Translations under genes and position numbers: made by a program
Assembly (NCBI GenBank): GCA_021825445.1
Contig: JAKAHA010000004.1
Span: 33,545 to 97,544, forward strand
Length of the DNA: 64,000 nt
Source of the DNA: a bacterium
GTDB taxonomy: Bacteria; Patescibacteriota; Microgenomatia; UBA1406; GWC2-37-13
Direction of reading: 5' to 3'
Shown here: piece by piece, positions 56,690-64,000 of the stretch
How positions within the stretch are numbered: position 1 is the first letter of the stretch
How the letters are laid out: every line of letters begins with the position of its first letter
The notes under the pieces: model-generated
The model's input: only the letters and a program-made list of their open reading frames with translations
Told to the model about the DNA's origin: nothing
Databases searched by the model: none

Positions 56690-57763
56690 TTACTTTAAAT
56701 GTTTTTTAATTTCTTGTGCTAAATACGGATTCCACATCGAGCCCGTTGCGCTCATCACCGCATCAGCTCCGGCATTAATATATTTTTTATAATCATTTTG
56801 GTTCATAACTCCACCTACTCCAATAATTTTATAATTAAATCTCATTTTTTTTCGTAAATCAGCTAAACGCTTAACCATATCAAGACCCGCCCATCTAATA
56901 ACAGTGCCACAAATCCCCGACTTTAATCTTATGGGACTACCAGGCAATGCTTGATTACCTTTTTTATCAACTACAGGAGCGGCGATTGTATTAATCGCAG
57001 AAACTGCATCGGCATACTTATTGACGATTCCAGCAAATTTTTTTAGCTCTTCTTCTTTTTCAAAATAACCAGTTTTAACAATCAAAGGAGTTTTCCCAAT
57101 TACTTTCCTAATTGCTTTTAAAGCTTTTTCAGTTATTTTGAGATTGTAGCAAACAAGCCCTTCATTACCAATATTTGGGCAAGATAAATTAACTTCTAAT
57201 ATTTTTGCTCCTGTATTTAAAGCCAATTTTGCAGACTTTGAAAAATCTTCGACAAATTCACTTTCTGTTTGATCTTTTTTCACTGTTCCCATAAAACTTA
57301 AAATCGTTACCTGACCCTTTTTTGCATAAGAAATTGCTTTTTTCACATCTTTTTGCCAATCTTTTGGAGATTTTGAAGGCACACCAAAAGAATTAGTTAT
57401 CGAAAGTGGTTCAGTATATTTAAGGTCTGATATAAGTGGCTTTTGTGCTCTTTTTAGTGTTAAATTACCTTTTAAATTTACATGAACTATATTTGGAAAC
57501 GGATGACAAGGAAATGAGTCGCTTCTGACGGTTTTATAAAGGACCAAGTCGAACCCTTTTTCGAAAGCACTTTTTACAAATTTACTATTAAGAACTGGTC
57601 CAGCGGGTATTCCAAAAGGTAGATAAACTTTATGTCCTAAAAATTCATATTTAGGTTCGCCTTTATCTTTATAAACCTTTTTGTCAGTAAAAGCTCCATA
57701 AGGACCTTTATCAAAATTCTCTTCATAAGAGACTTTGGGATTATAATAAGGTTGATGTAACAT
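56690..57763 (-). CDS. pyrD: Dihydroorotate dehydrogenase
   Basis: 357 residues from ATG 57763 (a TTG seven codons earlier is not favoured). TIM barrel with FGIPAGPVLNSKFVKSAFEKGFDLVLYKTVRSD, SITNSFGVPSKSP (about 132-144), EVNLSCPNIGNEG (about 194-206), LIVKTGYF and GVGGVMNQNDYKKYINAGADAVMSATG (FMN phosphate site). Oxidises dihydroorotate to orotate. No N-terminal membrane helix, so soluble class 1-like; electron acceptor is not evident (no pyrK seen). Starts within the end of pyrC (23-base overlap). Confidence 0.92.
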   Translation of the reverse strand: MLHQPYYNPKVSYEENFDKGPYGAFTDKKVYKDKGEPKYEFLGHKVYLPFGIPAGPVLNSKFVKSAFEKGFDLVLYKTVRSDSFPCHPFPNIVHVNLKGNLTLKRAQKPLISDLKYTEPLSITNSFGVPSKSPKDWQKDVKKAISYAKKGQVTILSFMGTVKKDQTESEFVEDFSKSAKLALNTGAKILEVNLSCPNIGNEGLVCYNLKITEKALKAIRKVIGKTPLIVKTGYFEKEEELKKFAGIVNKYADAVSAINTIAAPVVDKKGNQALPGSPIRLKSGICGTVIRWAGLDMVKRLADLRKKMRFNYKIIGVGGVMNQNDYKKYINAGADAVMSATGSMWNPYLAQEIKKHLK

Positions 57764-58799
57764 ATTTTCCAAATCCTGGACCAACTAATAACTTATCGTT
57801 TTCGAAAACTTTTCGTCCACGAATAAAAACTTTCTTTACCCTACCTTTTACTTTCCGTCCTGCAAAAGGCGACCAACCACATTTAGTAAATAATTTTTTA
57901 TTATCAATAATATACTCCTCTTTTTCATCAATTTCTACAAATGTATTTTCATCGGTTTTCACCTTAAAGATTTTTTTTGGATTTTCATAACATAGTTCAA
58001 TCATTCGATTAATCGAAAGTTTATTTTCAGAAACAGTGGTTAATAAAAGTGGTAAGGTTGTTTCGAGTCCTGGTACTCCAAACGGCGGTTTGTCAGAATT
58101 TTTTTCTTCAATTGTGTGAGGAGCATGATCTGATTCGATTACGTCAACGTAGTTTAAATTTTTCCAAATAAAATCGACGTCTTTTTTTGATTTTAAAGAC
58201 GGCTTCATCATCCCAAACGGTCCTAGTTTTTTTTCATCGTCTTGTGTCAAAAAAAGATGATGAGGGGTGACTCCACAAGTAACTTTGTAACCTTTATTTT
58301 TTGCTTTAATTATTGTTTGAAATTCAGTCTCAGAACTAATATGACAAATATGAATTCTCTGCTCTGCTTGCTCTGCAATTTCAATCATTTGCTCTATGAC
58401 GTCTGCTTCGGCATGAAGCAAGATTGGCTTCCCTTTTGGCCAAGCCTCACAAATTTTTTTAAAAACTTTTTCATCGATTATATAATTTCCTGTTGTTTGA
58501 TTTAGGTAAATCTTTAAACCCATTACCTTATCTTGAACTACTTTAAAATCTTCTAAGTTTTCACCAAGTGAGCCAAAATAAAAACCAACGTCACAAACAA
58601 TTTTTTCACTGGCGATCCTTTGTTTTTCTTTTAATGCTTCTATTGTTGTAATTGGAGTTTTATTATTCGGCATGTCCAAAATTGTTGTAAACCCACCGGC
58701 AAGAGCCGCCAAAGAACCAGTAAAAAAATCTTCCTTTTCTGTCTGCCCCGGATCACGAAGATGAACATGAACGTCAATCAAACCTGGAATCCTGATCAT
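57741..58799 (-). CDS. pyrC: Dihydroorotase
   Basis: 352 residues. DVHVHLRDPGQTEKEDFFTGSLAALAGGFTTILDMPN (metal His11 and His13, Arg15, about 9-45), ILLHAEAD and IHICHISS (later His ligands), ESDHAPHTIEEK (catalytic Asp, about 225-236) and GVPGLETTLPLLL. Cyclises carbamoyl-aspartate. The lysine carbamylated in type I enzymes appears replaced: the segment after VMGLKIYLNQ contains Lys, so the class is uncertain. ATGA overlap with carB. Confidence 0.94.
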   Translation of the reverse strand: MIRIPGLIDVHVHLRDPGQTEKEDFFTGSLAALAGGFTTILDMPNNKTPITTIEALKEKQRIASEKIVCDVGFYFGSLGENLEDFKVVQDKVMGLKIYLNQTTGNYIIDEKVFKKICEAWPKGKPILLHAEADVIEQMIEIAEQAEQRIHICHISSETEFQTIIKAKNKGYKVTCGVTPHHLFLTQDDEKKLGPFGMMKPSLKSKKDVDFIWKNLNYVDVIESDHAPHTIEEKNSDKPPFGVPGLETTLPLLLTTVSENKLSINRMIELCYENPKKIFKVKTDENTFVEIDEKEEYIIDNKKLFTKCGWSPFAGRKVKGRVKKVFIRGRKVFENDKLLVGPGFGKYVTSTLL

Positions 58800-61700
58800 A
58801 GATACTCATCCCAACTTTTAATTTTTAAGTCTTTGACTTTATACCTGTCCAGTGCATTGACAAAAAATCTAGCGGAATTAAGATCGGTAAAAAGCGGAAT
58901 ATTATTATCAATCGCCGTGCGTCTTATCAAATATCCATCGGTAATTTCTTTTTTAAACGAACCCTCTTGATCATACTCACTTAAATTGATGACGAGCGAT
59001 ACTTTGCGTTTTTCAATCAGATCCATGACGGTCGGACTGGCTTTTTCATGAAGTTTATGAACTAATTTTGTCATAACTCCTTTAGTTTTTAAAAATAAAT
59101 GTGTTTTTTTAGTTGCGTATAAAACAAACCCAAGATTTTTAAGTCTCCAGATTGACTCGGCAAAACGAAGTTTAAATTCCTCTCCCCCGATTGTAACCAA
59201 TGCCGATTTGTTTTTTAAGGATACTCCTGTTGATAATAATGATTTTAAATATGCTTCCTCTGCTGTATCTCCAAAACAGGCGACCTCCCCAGTTGACCCC
59301 ATCTCAACGCCAAGAGCAGGATCTGCACCTTCCATCCTGGCAAAAGAAAACTGTGGAGCTTTGACGGCTACATAGTTTGGATATTTAATTTTGTAGTCGC
59401 AAGCTTTTCCAAAAAAACTATCAACGATCACTTCGGCAAAATTAACTCCAGTCACTTTGGAAATAAAAGGAAAAGTTCTAGACGCTCGCAAATTCATTTC
59501 GATTACATAAACTTCATTATCTTTAACCATGAATTGGATATTAAATGGTCCTGATATATTAAGTGATTTTGAAAGTTCCCTGGCAATTTCAATCATTCGC
59601 TCCCCGCTAAAAAATCTTACCCGCTCGGCTGGGTAAACAATAGTTGCATCTCCCGAATGAACGCCTGCGTGCTCTATATGATTGGATATCGCAAATACCT
59701 TAACCTGTCCCTTTTCTGCTACCCCGTCAAATTCAACTTCGCGGGCATTCACCATATATTTTGAAATCGTCACCGGATGTTTCTTATTGATGTTGGTCGC
59801 TTTTTCTATAAAATGTTTCAATTCAATTGGATTGTAACAAAGGTTCATAGCGGCTCCTGATAAAACGTAGGAAGGTCTAACCAATATCGGATAACCAACA
59901 AGATGTGCAAATTTTAAAGCCACATCCATTTCACTAAAGCTGTTCCAAACAGGTTGTTTAATTTCCAAATCATCAAGTAGTTGGGAAAATTTTTTTCTAT
60001 CCTCTGCTCGATCAATATCGACTGCACCTGTTCCTAATATTTTCATTCCATATTGATCTATTTTTTTGGCAATATTATTTGGGGTCTGTCCACCAACGGA
60101 AACAATGACCGATGATGATTTTTCAAAATCATAAATATCGGCGACTCTCTCAAAACTTATTTCTTCAAAATATAATCGGTCGGAAATATCGTAATCGGTT
60201 GAAACAGTTTCTGGGTTACAGTTGATAATAATTGATTTTTTTCCGTATTTTTTAAGCTTCAAAGCTGTGTTTACACAAGTCCAGTCAAACTCAACCGAGC
60301 TACCAATTCGGTACGGTCCGCTCCCTAAAACCATTACGCTTTTCTCCCCGATTGGCTTAACGTCATGATGATTACCATTGTAGGTTGTGTATAAATAATT
60401 AGTTTTAGCGAGAAATTCACCAGCCAGAGTGTCGATCTGGAAAACAGAAGGAATGATTTTATTTTTTATTCTTAGCTCCCGAATCTCTAATTCTTTTTTT
60501 CCTGTTAATTGACCAATTTTTTTGTCGGAAAATCCTAATTGTTTTAATCGTCGTAAGGACAGGTCTAGACCTGTCCGTACATCAGTCAAATCCCGTTCCG
60601 CATCAACAATCGTCTTTAACCGATTCAAAAACCAAGGATCAATTCCTGACAGTTCATAAATTTTCTCAACCGTTATCCCCAATTTTAGAGCTTTTGTAAT
60701 AAAGAAAATTCTTTTGGAATTGGCTTGTTTAATTTTTGCTAAAATCTCTTCTTCTGTAAAATTCACACTGAACGAAGTCGAAGTATCAGTCACCCCTTGA
60801 GCTCCAATATCAAGCATCCTCACGCCTTTTTGGATCGCCTCTTCAAAAGTACGACCAATTGCCATGACCTCACCAACCGATTTCATCGAACTACCTATTT
60901 TTTCCGATGTTCCTTTAAATTTATCCATGTCCCATCGTGGAATTTTAACAACGATATAGTCAAGAGCCGGTTCAAAAAACGATTGAGTCGTTTGTGTTAC
61001 TTGATTTTTTATTTCTATCAGACTTTTGCCCAATATTAATTTTGCCGCAACATATGCCAAAGGATAGCCTGTCGCTTTTGAGGCGAGAGCGGAAGACCTG
61101 GAAAGTCGGGCGTTAACTTCGATGACATAGTACTCCAATGGGAAAGCACTAAATTCTAAATCACAAGCTCCAACTAAATCTGAATTTTTTGTATCTAAAA
61201 TTTTAGATTTATTATTTATTTGTGATTTGTAATTTATGATTTGAGATTTAGGGTGTGGATTAAGGGCGAACTGAACATTGCATTCCCCAACAATTCCTAA
61301 ACTTCTTACAATTTTTATCGAAAGTTCTCGCAGTCGATGATATTCAAAATTTGTGAGGGTTTGGCTTGGGGCAACCACAATTGATTCTCCCGTATGAATT
61401 CCCAACGGATCAAAATTCTCCATATTACAGACCGTCACACAATTATCATATTTGTCACGAACAACTTCGTATTCAATTTCTTTAAAATGTTTTAAATACT
61501 TTTCAACCAATATTTGTGGTGAAAAAGCAAATGCTTCGGTCGCAAGGGCTATAAATTCTTTTTCATCATATACTACTCCTGATTTTTGCCCGCCCAGTGA
61601 AAAACCAGCCCGAATCATGACTGGATAACCAATTTCTTTCGCTTTTTTCAAACCATTTTCAACCGAGCCAACAGCAAAACTTTTAGGGGTTGAAACATTA

Positions 61701-62098
61701 ATTTTATGCAAGTGATTGGCAAATTTTTCTCGATCTTCGGTTAAATCAATAGCAGGTACTGGTGTCCCTAAAACTTGAACATTATATTTCTTTAAAATTC
61801 CTTTTTTATAAAGCTCCAGTCCGCAATTTAGGGCTGTCTGACCACCAAAAGAAAGAGCAATCGCATCTGGTTTTTCTTTCTCAATAATCCGTTCAACAAA
61901 CTCCGAAGTCACTGGCAAAAAATAAACTTTATCAGCCAGTTCTTTTGAAGTTTGGATCGTTGCAATATTTGGGTTAATTAAGACCGTCTTAATCCCCTCC
62001 TCGCGAAAGGCCTTGATCGCTTGAGAGCCTGAATAATCAAATTCTCCCGCTTGCCCTATCTTCAACGCCCCTGACCCCAAAATTAAAATTTTTTTCAT
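58796..62098 (-). CDS. carB: Carbamoyl-phosphate synthase large subunit, with repeat-derived inserts
   Basis: 1100 residues, about 30-40 longer than usual. Two ATP-grasp halves: first starts MKKILILGSGALKIGQAGEFDYSG, contains GYPVMIRAGFSLGG and YYVIEVNARLSRSSALASKATGYPLAY; second contains VLGSGPYRIGSSVEFDW, YPILVRPSYVLSGAAM, VIEMNLRASRTFPF. C-terminal methylglyoxal-synthase-like domain (about 960-1095). Three apparent in-frame insertions from repeats: HPKSQIINYKSQINNKSKILDTKN before YYVIEVN, TDTSTSFSVNF near ADMLDIGAQG, and DLTDVRTGLDLSLRR in the oligomerisation region. Active-site residues remain, so the enzyme is likely functional. Confidence 0.95.
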   Translation of the reverse strand: MKKILILGSGALKIGQAGEFDYSGSQAIKAFREEGIKTVLINPNIATIQTSKELADKVYFLPVTSEFVERIIEKEKPDAIALSFGGQTALNCGLELYKKGILKKYNVQVLGTPVPAIDLTEDREKFANHLHKINVSTPKSFAVGSVENGLKKAKEIGYPVMIRAGFSLGGQKSGVVYDEKEFIALATEAFAFSPQILVEKYLKHFKEIEYEVVRDKYDNCVTVCNMENFDPLGIHTGESIVVAPSQTLTNFEYHRLRELSIKIVRSLGIVGECNVQFALNPHPKSQIINYKSQINNKSKILDTKNSDLVGACDLEFSAFPLEYYVIEVNARLSRSSALASKATGYPLAYVAAKLILGKSLIEIKNQVTQTTQSFFEPALDYIVVKIPRWDMDKFKGTSEKIGSSMKSVGEVMAIGRTFEEAIQKGVRMLDIGAQGVTDTSTSFSVNFTEEEILAKIKQANSKRIFFITKALKLGITVEKIYELSGIDPWFLNRLKTIVDAERDLTDVRTGLDLSLRRLKQLGFSDKKIGQLTGKKELEIRELRIKNKIIPSVFQIDTLAGEFLAKTNYLYTTYNGNHHDVKPIGEKSVMVLGSGPYRIGSSVEFDWTCVNTALKLKKYGKKSIIINCNPETVSTDYDISDRLYFEEISFERVADIYDFEKSSSVIVSVGGQTPNNIAKKIDQYGMKILGTGAVDIDRAEDRKKFSQLLDDLEIKQPVWNSFSEMDVALKFAHLVGYPILVRPSYVLSGAAMNLCYNPIELKHFIEKATNINKKHPVTISKYMVNAREVEFDGVAEKGQVKVFAISNHIEHAGVHSGDATIVYPAERVRFFSGERMIEIARELSKSLNISGPFNIQFMVKDNEVYVIEMNLRASRTFPFISKVTGVNFAEVIVDSFFGKACDYKIKYPNYVAVKAPQFSFARMEGADPALGVEMGSTGEVACFGDTAEEAYLKSLLSTGVSLKNKSALVTIGGEEFKLRFAESIWRLKNLGFVLYATKKTHLFLKTKGVMTKLVHKLHEKASPTVMDLIEKRKVSLVINLSEYDQEGSFKKEITDGYLIRRTAIDNNIPLFTDLNSARFFVNALDRYKVKDLKIKSWDEYL
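60557..60576. repeat. 20-bp perfect palindrome inside carB
   Basis: GGACAGGTCT joined to its reverse complement AGACCTGTCC. It encodes part of DVRTGLDLSLRR in the connecting region of CarB where homologues carry helical ELxxLG-type residues. In-frame insertion without frameshift. Confidence 0.8.
60765..60787. repeat. Dispersed GAACGAAGTCGAAG-type repeat inside carB
   Basis: CACTGAACGAAGTCGAAG, a relative of the GAGCGAAGTCGAAGGA core at 62732-62757 in carA. It encodes TDTSTSFSVNF on the coding strand. Confidence 0.7.
61190..61258. repeat. ATTTGTGATTTGTAATTT-type repeat inside carB
   Basis: Words ATTTGTGATTTG, TAATTTATGATTTG and AGATTTAGGG in series, encoding PKSQIINYKSQINNKSKILDTKN. Comparable words occur at 3316-3352 and 42868-42898. 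Confidence 0.75.
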
Positions 62099-63162
62099 AT
62101 TTTTTTCAAAAATTCATCAAATATCCATCCTGTGTCCGTCGGTCCGGGGCAGGCTTCTGGATGGAATTGTACTGACATAAATGGTAATTGCACGTGTTTG
62201 ATCCCTTCGTTTGTATCGTCGTTTGCATTGACAAACCAAGGCTTAAACCCTGCAGGAATTTTACCAATCGCAAACCCGTGATTTTGAGTTGTCAAAAAAC
62301 ATTTTTTCGTTCTGACCATTTGTACCGGCTGATTTTGACCACGATGACCAAACTTCATTTTATATGTATCTCCACCTGAGGCAAGAGCCAATATTTGATT
62401 TCCCAAACAAATTCCAAGCAAAGGAATTTTTTTGCCCATTACTTTTTTGACTGTCTGAATTGTTGCGTCACACATTTTAGGATCGCCAGGACCATTGGAA
62501 ACTAACACTCCATCAATCTTTTCTTTCAATGAAAAAATATCATAATCCCACGGAACTGTTATTACTTTAACTCCACGAGAAAGTAAACTTCTGATGATAT
62601 TTTTTTTGACTCCACAATCTATTAAAATAATCGTTTTTGTAGGGAACAAAAATTTTTGTTCCCTACTCTCTATAACAATTTTTTTTGTTGAAACCATGTC
62701 AACAAGATTTTTTTTATTTGGATCGTCAAAACCTGTCCTGAGCGAAGTCGAAGGATCTTTTTGAAAAACTATTTTCGCCAGTTGGGCACCCCCATCGCGT
62801 AATTTTTGAGTTAAGTAACGGGTGTCTTTGATAACAAGCGCGGGAATTTTTTCATTTTTCAACCATTCACTCAAAGTCATTTTGCTTTGAAAATGTGAAG
62901 GAGTGTCGACATACTCCGAAACTATTAGTCCCGAAACATGAATTCGATCAGACTCCCAAAACTTTTTTTCAGGTACACCATAACTACCAATAATCGGATA
63001 AGTTAAAACAAGAATCTGACCCTCGTAGGAGGGGTCTGTGAGCGACTCAGGATAACCAACCATGCCTGTTGAAAAAACGAGTTCACCAGAGCGAGGTTGT
63101 TCATAACCAAAGCTTTGTCCCTCAAATTCTGATCCATCTTGTAAGATTAGTTTTCCGATCAT
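62095..63162 (-). CDS. carA: Carbamoyl-phosphate synthase small subunit, with repeat-derived inserts
   Basis: 355 residues. N-terminal DGSEFEGQSFGYEQPRSGELVFSTGMVGYPESLTDPSYEGQILVLTYP, and a class I glutaminase with nucleophile Cys in LLGICLGNQILALASGG, GHRGQNQPV and VQFHPEACPGPTDT (His, Glu). Supplies ammonia to CarB. Two in-frame repeat insertions before the glutaminase: DPSTSLRTGFDDPNKK (GAGCGAAGTCGAAGGA repeat) and ESREQKFLFPTKT, encoded by a 28-bp perfect palindrome. ATGA overlap with carB. Confidence 0.96.
   Translation of the reverse strand: MIGKLILQDGSEFEGQSFGYEQPRSGELVFSTGMVGYPESLTDPSYEGQILVLTYPIIGSYGVPEKKFWESDRIHVSGLIVSEYVDTPSHFQSKMTLSEWLKNEKIPALVIKDTRYLTQKLRDGGAQLAKIVFQKDPSTSLRTGFDDPNKKNLVDMVSTKKIVIESREQKFLFPTKTIILIDCGVKKNIIRSLLSRGVKVITVPWDYDIFSLKEKIDGVLVSNGPGDPKMCDATIQTVKKVMGKKIPLLGICLGNQILALASGGDTYKMKFGHRGQNQPVQMVRTKKCFLTTQNHGFAIGKIPAGFKPWFVNANDDTNEGIKHVQLPFMSVQFHPEACPGPTDTGWIFDEFLKKI
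62639..62666. repeat. 28-bp perfect palindrome inside carA
   Basis: Arm GTAGGGAACAAAAA and its exact reverse complement TTTTTGTTCCCTAC. It encodes ESREQKFLFPTKT-region residues between the substrate-binding and glutaminase domains. Confidence 0.88.
62732..62757. repeat. CCTGTCCTGAGCGAAGTCGAAGGA-type dispersed repeat inside carA
   Basis: CCTGTCCTGAGCG followed by AAGTCGAAGGATC encodes PSTSLRTG, a peptide I have often seen as a repeat-derived insertion in many bacterial proteins. Confidence 0.75.
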
Positions 63163-63198
63163 ATATATTTTAAAACGAAGATGTTTATTTTGAACAAT

Positions 63199-63226
63199 CG
63201 CCAGGGGTCCCCTTCGGGGTGTGGCG
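63199..63226. repeat. GC-rich nested hairpin between carA and pyrB
   Basis: CGCCA/TGGCG (outer) and CCCC-TTC-GGGG (inner) in the 90 bases between carA and pyrB. It lies in the transcribed leader of carA and may act as an attenuator-like or RNA-processing structure; no T-run follows on the coding strand. No PyrR-type anti-terminator was recognised. Confidence 0.5.
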
Positions 63227-63252
63227 GTGAAAAATAGACATCGAGTTTTTTA

Positions 63253-64000
63253 TTATTTAGTCAAAATTAACTTCAAAAGTGCCATTCTCACATACATCCC
63301 ATTTTTCGGTTCAGTGGTCAAATAGACTGCTCGAGGATCCGAATCAACCGCAGTTTCTATCTCCCCAACCCGAGGAAGTGGATGCATGATCAAAGTATTT
63401 TTTCCTGCATATTTTTCAACTAATTTTTTGGTTAGAATAAAACTTAGTTTCAATTTTTCATATTCTTGCTTATTAGTAAACCTTTCTTTTTGAACTCTGG
63501 TCCAATACCAAAAATGCAAATCCGGAGGAATTTCTTCAAGTGATTTTATTTCGATTAATTTTATTTTTCTTTTTTTCGCTTCTTCCATATCTTTATCAGA
63601 CAGTCTTAATTGTTTGGGTGACAATAAATAGAGAGTGTTATTTGGAAAGATCGAAAGACCCTTGATGATAGAATGAACTGTCCTACCATTTAGCAAATCT
63701 CCAACCATTAGTCCTTTTATATTTTCTAGTTTTTTTTGTTTTTCAAAAATCGTAAACATATCAAGAAAAGCTTGAGTTGGATGTTCGCCGATTCCGTCTC
63801 CGGCATTGATAATTGGAATATCGGCTACGTCGGCTACTTTTTTTAAAGTTCCTGCAATTGGATGGCGCATAACGATAGCATCACAATACTGCTCCATCAT
63901 TTTTGTAGTATCTTCAATAGTTTCACCTTTGACAACGGAAGAAGTTGAAAGAGGATTTTGATATTCAATAGTCTGACCACCTAATCTTTTTACGGCTGCC
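63253..64000 (-). CDS. pyrB: Aspartate carbamoyltransferase catalytic chain, N-terminus outside window
   Basis: About 248 residues to the window edge, no stop or start upstream. Read from the far side: AAVKRLGGQTIEYQNPLSTSSVVKGETIEDTTKMMEQYCDAIVMRHPIAGTLKKVADVADIPIINAGDGIGEHPTQAFLDMFTIFEK. The aspartate side includes MHPLPRVGEIETAVDSDPRAVYLTTEPKNGMYVRMALL. Matches ATCase; the carbamoyl-phosphate STRT motif should lie just beyond the window. First gene of the pyr cluster in this window, 90 bases from carA. Confidence 0.95.
   Translation of the reverse strand, partial: AAVKRLGGQTIEYQNPLSTSSVVKGETIEDTTKMMEQYCDAIVMRHPIAGTLKKVADVADIPIINAGDGIGEHPTQAFLDMFTIFEKQKKLENIKGLMVGDLLNGRTVHSIIKGLSIFPNNTLYLLSPKQLRLSDKDMEEAKKRKIKLIEIKSLEEIPPDLHFWYWTRVQKERFTNKQEYEKLKLSFILTKKLVEKYAGKNTLIMHPLPRVGEIETAVDSDPRAVYLTTEPKNGMYVRMALLKLILTK

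Overview
The window reads like a low-GC Candidatus Patescibacteria (CPR) chromosome, most likely of the Microgenomates group. The signs are: a compact layout with many ATGA start/stop overlaps, TGA used as a normal stop (so not the recoded Gracilibacteria/Absconditabacteria), few clear Shine-Dalgarno sites, many -10 boxes placed only 5-8 bases before the start codon, CPR-style MurF with an N-terminal membrane region, DUF2079 and PMT-type membrane glycosyltransferases, and several families with no recognisable function. The assignment is an inference from gene content; no ribosomal RNA or ribosomal protein gene is present to test it.

Layout. 0-5.9 kb: surface sugar genes (partial GT-C, galE, GT2, DUF2079), an EamA transporter, tRNA-Gly and a tyrosine recombinase. 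5.9-10 kb: housekeeping and repair (cyclophilin, reductase, queuosine-precursor transporter, MazG, ung) and a putative small RNA. 10-15 kb: Fic protein with a decamer repeat array at its start, GNAT, DEAD-box helicase, a RelE-type toxin-antitoxin pair. 15-21.3 kb: large exported protein, ABC-F ATPase, SDR plus FAD oxidoreductase, LytR_C protein. 21.4-27.5 kb: an accessory island bounded by tRNA-Ser(GGA) and tRNA-Leu(TAG), each preceded by a partial copy of its own 5' end; a GIY-YIG gene sits between the two tRNA-Ser copies. 27.6-38.2 kb: cytochrome b5 and membrane-haem pair, ZIP transporter, DsbA-like protein, hydrolase-MurF-Ddl operon, ABC-2 exporter, nitroreductase, AEC transporter, IMPase. 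38.2-39.4 kb: 1.1 kb without a convincing gene. 39.4-51.7 kb: YebC, TPR protein, KefB-type antiporter, DksA-like and Lgt-like proteins, glycosyltransferases and methyltransferases, CBS protein. 51.7-64 kb: a minus-strand pyrimidine cluster in transcription order pyrB-carA-carB-pyrC-pyrD-aspartase-pyrE-pyrF-UPRT-like-M29 peptidase.

How genes work together. The pyr cluster encodes the whole route from bicarbonate/glutamine to UMP, with an aspartase that could make aspartate for PyrB and a UPRT-like enzyme for uracil salvage. MurF and Ddl imply peptidoglycan. GT2, GT4, GT-C and DUF2079 proteins suggest lipid-linked sugar assembly at the surface.

Most notable: (1) a roughly 390-bp unit in the T-loop of tRNA-Ser that carries a GIY-YIG gene, a -10 box and a replacement tRNA 5' part, with a covarying base pair in the variable arm; (2) in-frame palindromic or repeat-derived inserts in carA and carB and in surface genes, resembling in concept the Rickettsia palindromic elements; (3) two identical 26-bp perfect palindromes at gene boundaries. 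All family calls are from reading motifs; no database search was run.
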